This document shows positions 59,771 to 64,000 of a stretch of 64,000 bases of DNA, one piece after another. Under the pieces are notes generated by a model. That model saw only the letters and a program-made list of their open reading frames with translations, ran no database searches and was not told the DNA's origin. This stretch comes from Heligmosomoides polygyrus polygyrus (taxonomy: Eukaryota > Nematoda > Chromadorea > Rhabditida > Heligmosomidae): assembly GCA_947396885.1 (NCBI GenBank), contig OX377202.1, positions 32,107,407 through 32,171,406 on the forward strand, given 5' to 3'. The translations under genes and the position numbers were made by a program. Positions within the stretch are counted from its first letter, which is position 1. Each line of letters begins with the position of its first letter.

Positions 59771-60216
59771 ACTAGTGTACTTCACGACTTCATAAGTCGA
59801 ATTTTGGGAATCTGACATCCGTTCTTGAAATTTCGGCCGATTATGGTAGGTACGAGCGGCTAAGGTTTTCGAGGTCGTAATCGACGATTACGCCCAAACT
59901 TCGTCTGTGGGGGTTATCTAGGGTACTGAACCCGCATATGGCGTTCGTTTTAGAAATTACGGTGGATACTGTAGGTACGGCTGAGTGTCGCGTCTTGATG
60001 ACCGATTTCGTTCAACCACCCTTGGTAACCTCCATAAACGAAGTTTGGGCGAAATCGATGATTATGACCTCGACAGCCTCAGCCACCCCATTACCGTAAT
60101 CCGCCAAAACGTCGAAAAGATTGGCCACATTCGTGACAGCACCCCAAATAACTCTCCGGGCGAAGTTTGGGTGAATATTTTTTCGACCTCTGAAGTCGTA
60201 AATGTACAATTGTACC
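59771..60216. mobile_element. CACTA-ended palindromic repeat
   Basis: Starts CACTAGTGTACTTCACGAC; internal CGGCCGATTATGGTAGGTAC, CCCAAACTTCGTCTG and the inverted GACAGCACCCCAAATAAC, CGAAGTTTGGGTGAA; ends near TTCGACCTCTGAAGTCG. Confidence 0.7.
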
Positions 60217-60239
60217 GGTTGAGGACAGTGGATTTCAAG

Positions 60240-60600
60240 GTTTGAAGCGCTGTTATAAGGGCCGTCCGACTTGGTTCCCCTTGAATTACTAAAATATTGT
60301 GGTAGATCACAGTGAAAATGCCACCTCTACTCTTCGACTTTACGTGGTCTTAGGGACCGCTGCGAGTACAAAGGAAGCTTCGCTTGGGTTCTGTGCTTTA
60401 GATTAAGCAAGAGAAGCTCTGGCGCGTGCAGGAGCCCGTCTCTCTACATGAACCGAAACTTCAGAACATTTCCATATCTCGCGTGATCTTTCCAAGGACC
60501 CCGAGATGTTATCGTAGAAAAAACGTGGCGGTCGCATGCTTTGTGACTGCCCTTCTTCAAACAAAACTTCACTTTCTGTCGCTCAAGCATGAGTCGAGGA
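60240..60600. other. No feature recognised
   Basis: Unique-looking sequence leading into the GC-rich island. Confidence 0.4.
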
Positions 60601-60629
60601 AGTCTCCGCAATACACACTGGAACTGGAC

Positions 60630-60961
60630 AGGAGACGCGCTACCTAGAGCGAATAGACGCAAACGAACGCGAAACAGGCCGTCGAGGAATACGCGCCCCA
60701 CGGCAGCCCCGAGTAGAGGCGCGCTGCAGTCGCGTCGCGGCAGCCGAGTACATCGCATAGCGCCCGGCGCGCAGACGGCAGCCAAATATCGACCACGTTG
60801 GGCGGGGCGAACCGTGGTGCGCCGCCGCCGCGACGCAGCCAGCAGGGGCGCCGCATTTAGACGGACGGAGGCGCCAGCGTTTGAATTCCGGTCGTCGGTC
60901 GTTGTCGTCGCGTACAGCCTGTGCTTGTTCCTCAAACATCGCGAGCACGCTGTCCCGTACC
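60630..60961 (+). promoter_or_regulatory. GC- and CpG-rich island at a gene start
   Basis: Dense in CG (GCGCCGCCGCCGCGACGC and similar), unlike the AT-rich surroundings, and ending at the ATG at 60962. Long frames on both strands here (60589-60969 plus, 60444-60935 minus) are side effects of high GC. Likely a 5' UTR and promoter region; no TATA-like element seen. Confidence 0.45.
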
Positions 60962-61133
60962 ATGGTTGATTCGGCTACATCCTTTATCCGCAACCAGCAG
61001 GACCAAGGTATGTTGACAGTGGCTCGTTCCCGAGACCTGCGTTGAACAACCTTTGCTCATTCAGATGAGCCTGCTTCACATGTGGGATATTTGGCGCAGC
61101 CAGATGTCAGAGTGAAAGAGGAAAGCTGTGGAG
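60962..61133 (+). CDS. First two exons of an unidentified gene
   Basis: Exon 1 60962-61007 (MVDSATSFIRNQQDQ, donor G/GTATGT), a 57-nt intron ending CATTCAG, exon 2 61065-61133 (EPASHVGYLAQPDVRVKEE then SCG, donor G/GTGAGC). Phases fit and the intron length is typical of this genome. The 38 residues are not recognised; they are polar, and VKEE matches a SUMOylation consensus, which would suit a nuclear protein but is weak evidence. Later exons were not found in the remaining 2.9 kb, so the gene probably continues off the right edge across a long intron. Confidence 0.6.
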
Positions 61134-61206
61134 GTGAGCCGCCTGTGTTATAGAGATGTTTCCCTTCCTATTTAATCGTGCATTCGAAGATGCGACAAAC
61201 ACACGG

Positions 61207-61300
61207 CTAAATAGCCAAGGGTGGCCTCGAGTTGTCCGCCAAGAACTGGACGAGTTTGCCCACAGTGCTCGGGCGATCGTCGTGGGACCACTCGGTGGCC
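61207..61300 (-). repeat. Paired repeat with conserved short frame, copy 1
   Basis: Minus strand encodes EWSHDDRPSTVGKLVQFLAD then TAG. A related frame lies at 63207-63291 on the plus strand. Confidence 0.5.
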
Positions 61301-61557
61301 ATGCCTAAATAAGCAGTGCCATCATCATTCCTCCGGATATTGTTTTCCCTCCGCGTTGTTTTGGGCTTCCTAGTCCTTTTCTTCAAAACTTTCCGGATTG
61401 TCGGCCGAAAAGCATAATAAACGAAGAGGAAATCAGCATAAACAACAACATAAACATTGGGAAGTTCGAAAACTGGCAGAAGAGGTGGTAGAAAAGGCGT
61501 ATATGTATTCTCATACTCAATTATATGCGAACACGTAGTAACCAGAGGAGATGAGGG

Positions 61558-61876
61558 CACTATTGTACTTTCACAACTCCACGGGTCGAGGAGAGGTCGA
61601 AAAAAATTTTATCGTGAAAACTTCGTCTAGGGGGTTATTTGGGGTGCTGATCACGAATCTGAGATCCGTTTTCAAAATTACGGCCGGTTACGGTAGGTTA
61701 GGCGCGAGTGATTAAGGCTGCCAAGGTCATGGTCAACCTACCGTGCTGCAGCGTAAAACGGAAAACGGATCTCAAATTCGTGATCAGCACCCCAAATAAC
61801 CCCCCTAGCCGAAGTTTGGGCGAAATTTTTTTTTCGACCTCGTCTCGACCCTTGGAGTTGTGAAAGTGCAATAGTG
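61558..61876. mobile_element. CACTA-ended palindromic repeat, best copy
   Basis: 319 bp. Begins CACTATTGTACTTTCACAAC and ends with the complement GTTGTGAAAGTGCAATAGTG. Arms of about 130 bp share GGGTCGAG, GAGGTCGAAAAAAA, GGTTATTTGGGGTGCTGATC and GATCCGTTTTC. No clear target-site duplication, and no coding capacity. Confidence 0.82.
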
Positions 61877-62050
61877 ACGAGATGAGTTTCGATTAGCCCA
61901 GCCAGACGCAAGAAATATATTGCAGCACCTTACAGCAATCTTTTTCCACATCTGAGTGACTTTGCCTTGGAAAATCATAACTTTGAATGCTCATTGCTCT
62001 TTGCATGACTCTTGTAAAGGGCATCAACCTTCCTTTAGATTTCTCGCTAA

Positions 62051-62180
62051 GTCCCCGTTTATACTTTCGACGCCGAGCGACGCGACGGCATGTAAAGTGA
62101 AATCGATTGATCGCGTCGCTCAGTCAATGTCGCCATCATTCGTGGCGTCGCGTCGCTCGGTGTCGAAGTATAAACGGGCC
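62051..62180. mobile_element. Palindromic MITE, family M1
   Basis: 130 bp, flanked by TAA on both sides (62048-62050, 62181-62183); ends GTCCCCGTTTATACTTTCGA and complement TCGAAGTATAAACGGGCC. Confidence 0.85.
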
Positions 62181-62390
62181 TAAGTACAAGTTACTTTTGA
62201 ACATCTACAACTTACTTCATCACAATGCGTAAATTGGGCCGTATCCTACTTGGATCTAAAAATTGAACCTAAAGGATCACGATGCAGTTGCAGTTGCAGT
62301 TTATTAATTTTTATCAGAGAGAATGGTCTGTTTTTTTCACTTCGGTGAATTCACTGTCTCTAGAGGCATTTTCTTCGTGGCACTCCATTA

Positions 62391-62724
62391 GGGCCTGTTC
62401 ATAATTCGCGACGAGAGCGACTCGTCGCCCGTGCGAAATATGCAAATCGATTAAAGGCGGGCGATCGCTGCCGAGATCTGTTCATACTCGAACGCTATCG
62501 CTGATGCCCGTCGCTCCTGTAGCCTGTTCATACTTTGCGCCGACGACGGACGGGAGCGGCAGGAGGGACTGGGCGACGGACGAGTGTCGAGCACGTAATT
62601 AATTACGTACACCACCCTACGCCCGTCGCCCAGTCGCTCCGGTCACTGGTGTCGCCCGTCCATACTTTCCAGACGCTGCCGTCGCTCTCGTAGCTCTTGT
62701 CGCTGTCGAAGTACGAACAGGCCA
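62391..62724. mobile_element. 334-bp MITE with PIF/Harbinger-like ends (family M2)
   Basis: Flanked by TTA on both sides (62388-62390, 62725-62727). Ends GGGCCTGTTCATAATTCG and complement CGAAGTACGAACAGGCC. Two further partial end copies (ATCTGTTCATACTCGAACG, GCCTGTTCATACTTTGCG) occur inside at about 62481 and 62523, and GACGGGCG/CGCCCGTC blocks recur. Confidence 0.82.
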
Positions 62725-62727
62725 TTA

Positions 62728-63195
62728 GATGGTGAAACACTGAGAAGGGAATGTCCATCACTCCGAACACTGCCCAGAGCACTTGACATCTGAAGTGGCG
62801 ACTGTGATCCATCACCTAAGCCATTTTTCAAACTAAGTTACTGGAAACAGCGATCAGGAGAGCTGACACTTGCGCAACCAGCTTTGTCGACTGCGTTGAA
62901 AGGCTGCCTATACAATCAGCATCAACTATTTGCTCCTTGATTTTACCACGGTTGCCGCTGTGGTCGCTCACTCGTTGGCTGTTGATAAAATAAATGCTCA
63001 ATGACACCTCTTCTAAAGGTTATTATCATAACATCCATGTTCTCCAGCATGACACCGACATTTATACTACGAATGCAGTACTGGGAATATCCTTATGGAT
63101 ACCTCGTTCATCAGCTAAGGTGGGTGAGACAAAGGCGCCTGACGTACCTCCGAGTCGCTCCTGCGACTGGTCATGGAAGTATAGTAGGCGCCAAA
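62728..63195. other. No gene; possible MITE end
   Basis: TTACTGGAAACAGCGAT at about 62838 resembles the centre of the 465-bp MITE (GCTGGAAACAGCGAT); otherwise unassigned. Confidence 0.35.
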
Positions 63196-63206
63196 GAATA
63201 CATCAT

Positions 63207-63291
63207 ATGGTCCCACAACGATCGTTGGAGCACTGTGGGAAGACTCGCTCAATTCTTGGCCGACAACTTGTTGCTACTCTTGGATATTTAG
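63207..63291 (+). repeat. Paired repeat with conserved short frame, copy 2
   Basis: Plus strand encodes IWSHNDRWSTVGRLAQFLAD then TAG; about 75% identical to copy 1 over 85 bp, in inverted orientation. Confidence 0.5.
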
Positions 63292-63660
63292 ACGCGAGTG
63301 CGAATCACACACTAAACAGCATTGAGGAGGCGGAAATTGGATAGAAAACAAAATGAGGGCTCCCACAGTTCTCTATGGTCCTACAGCTCGAAGGAGCAGG
63401 ATTACAGAGAAGCAGGAGAGGAACCTTTGAAGTGGGCAGGCTTAAAAGGGCATTTTCTTCTTTTTCGGTACTCGGTTCTTTTTCGGTACTCGACGGGATT
63501 GTGGCCGCACCACATCGTCGAAGCAACATATTGCAGACAACTTAGAGCAAGCCACGCACCGGAGCTTTTTCCGTTGTCTGCTCTGTGATTAACCTACGAG
63601 CGTGTGCAATCTCGGCGAGGGCACAACCCACTAAGTATCCATTTTTTGACCAAACACGAA
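63292..63660. other. No feature recognised
   Basis: Only a short direct repeat, CTTTTTCGGTACTCG, twice near 63460-63492. Confidence 0.45.
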
Positions 63661-63663
63661 TAA

Positions 63664-63796
63664 GGGCCCATCTGTACTTCGACGCCGAGCAACGCGACGC
63701 CACGTATCGTGGCCACATTGATCGAGTGACGCGATCAACCAATTTGGCCACTATAGTGCCGTCGCTCCGCTCGGCGTCGGAAGTATAAACGGGGCC
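63664..63796. mobile_element. Palindromic MITE, family M1
   Basis: About 133 bp; left TAA and right TGA flank (one base changed). Ends GGGCCCATCTGTACTTCGAC and GGAAGTATAAACGGGGCC; the left end is more diverged than in the other copies. Confidence 0.78.
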
Positions 63797-64000
63797 TGAG
63801 GCAGACCTGCACCTGCAGGCAACATTTAAGTGGGTAGACAATTCCACCCGGGACCACAGACAAGCGAAAGCACCTGGGCCTCACATGAGAGGGCTGGCCA
63901 TCCTTTAAGCTCTTCAAACAACTACTCAAACACAGGGTGGCCTATCAACGTAGATATAAACTAAATGTGAGCTTGGCGTCACACAAAGATGAAGCGCACG
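63797..64000. other. No feature recognised
   Basis: Right end of the window; nothing supported. Confidence 0.4.

Noticed and set aside
60444..60935. 163-codon minus-strand frame rich in Arg and Ala over the GC-rich island
   Set aside because: Low-complexity product of high GC; a competing plus-strand frame exists and the plus-strand splice model just downstream is better supported.

Overview
The window is eukaryotic and reads as a gene-poor, transposon-rich stretch of a nematode genome, most likely a clade V parasite such as a hookworm or related strongylid. This rests on split genes mixing 51-65 nt introns with multi-kilobase ones, GT-AG introns throughout, RTE-type LINEs, mariner/Tc1 remnants and many short palindromic DNA repeats. 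Species is inference. There are no bacterial operons, CRISPR arrays or rRNA genes. One 200-base N gap (54584-54783) lies in an intron.

Two host genes can be read end to end and they converge. On the + strand a three-exon gene (11729-31978) encodes a 153-residue secreted, probably GPI-anchored Ly6/uPAR-type protein with ten cysteines and two introns of about 10 kb. On the - strand a 29-exon gene (32222-56160) encodes SMC5, an ATPase of the SMC5/6 DNA-repair complex; every exon phase joins and the product is 1074 residues. The stops are 243 bp apart, so the 3' UTRs may overlap. A third gene starts on the + strand at 60962 inside a GC-rich island; only its first two exons are recognised.

Layout: 1-1234 holds the 5' part of an RTE LINE running off the left edge; 5.5-5.8 kb is a scrap of the same family; 6357-9669 is a near full-length but dead RTE with a perfect 17-bp target-site duplication and an inverted internal piece near its 3' end. 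The introns of the Ly6 gene hold most copies of a tRNA-derived SINE and two Tc1/mariner relics in which an inverted copy of the transposase 3' end replaces the N-terminal half. The introns of smc-5 hold two closely related mariner copies that bracket exons 17-19, a Tc1-like relic, palindromic MITEs, a foldback with about 290-bp arms and a second tRNA-derived repeat family. The right end (56-64 kb) is mostly MITEs.

I see no new multi-gene system. The most unusual signals are structural: the recurring inverted 3'-end duplications, a mariner inserted 25 nt from an smc-5 splice acceptor, a 12-nt micro-exon, and several short repeat families with clear termini.
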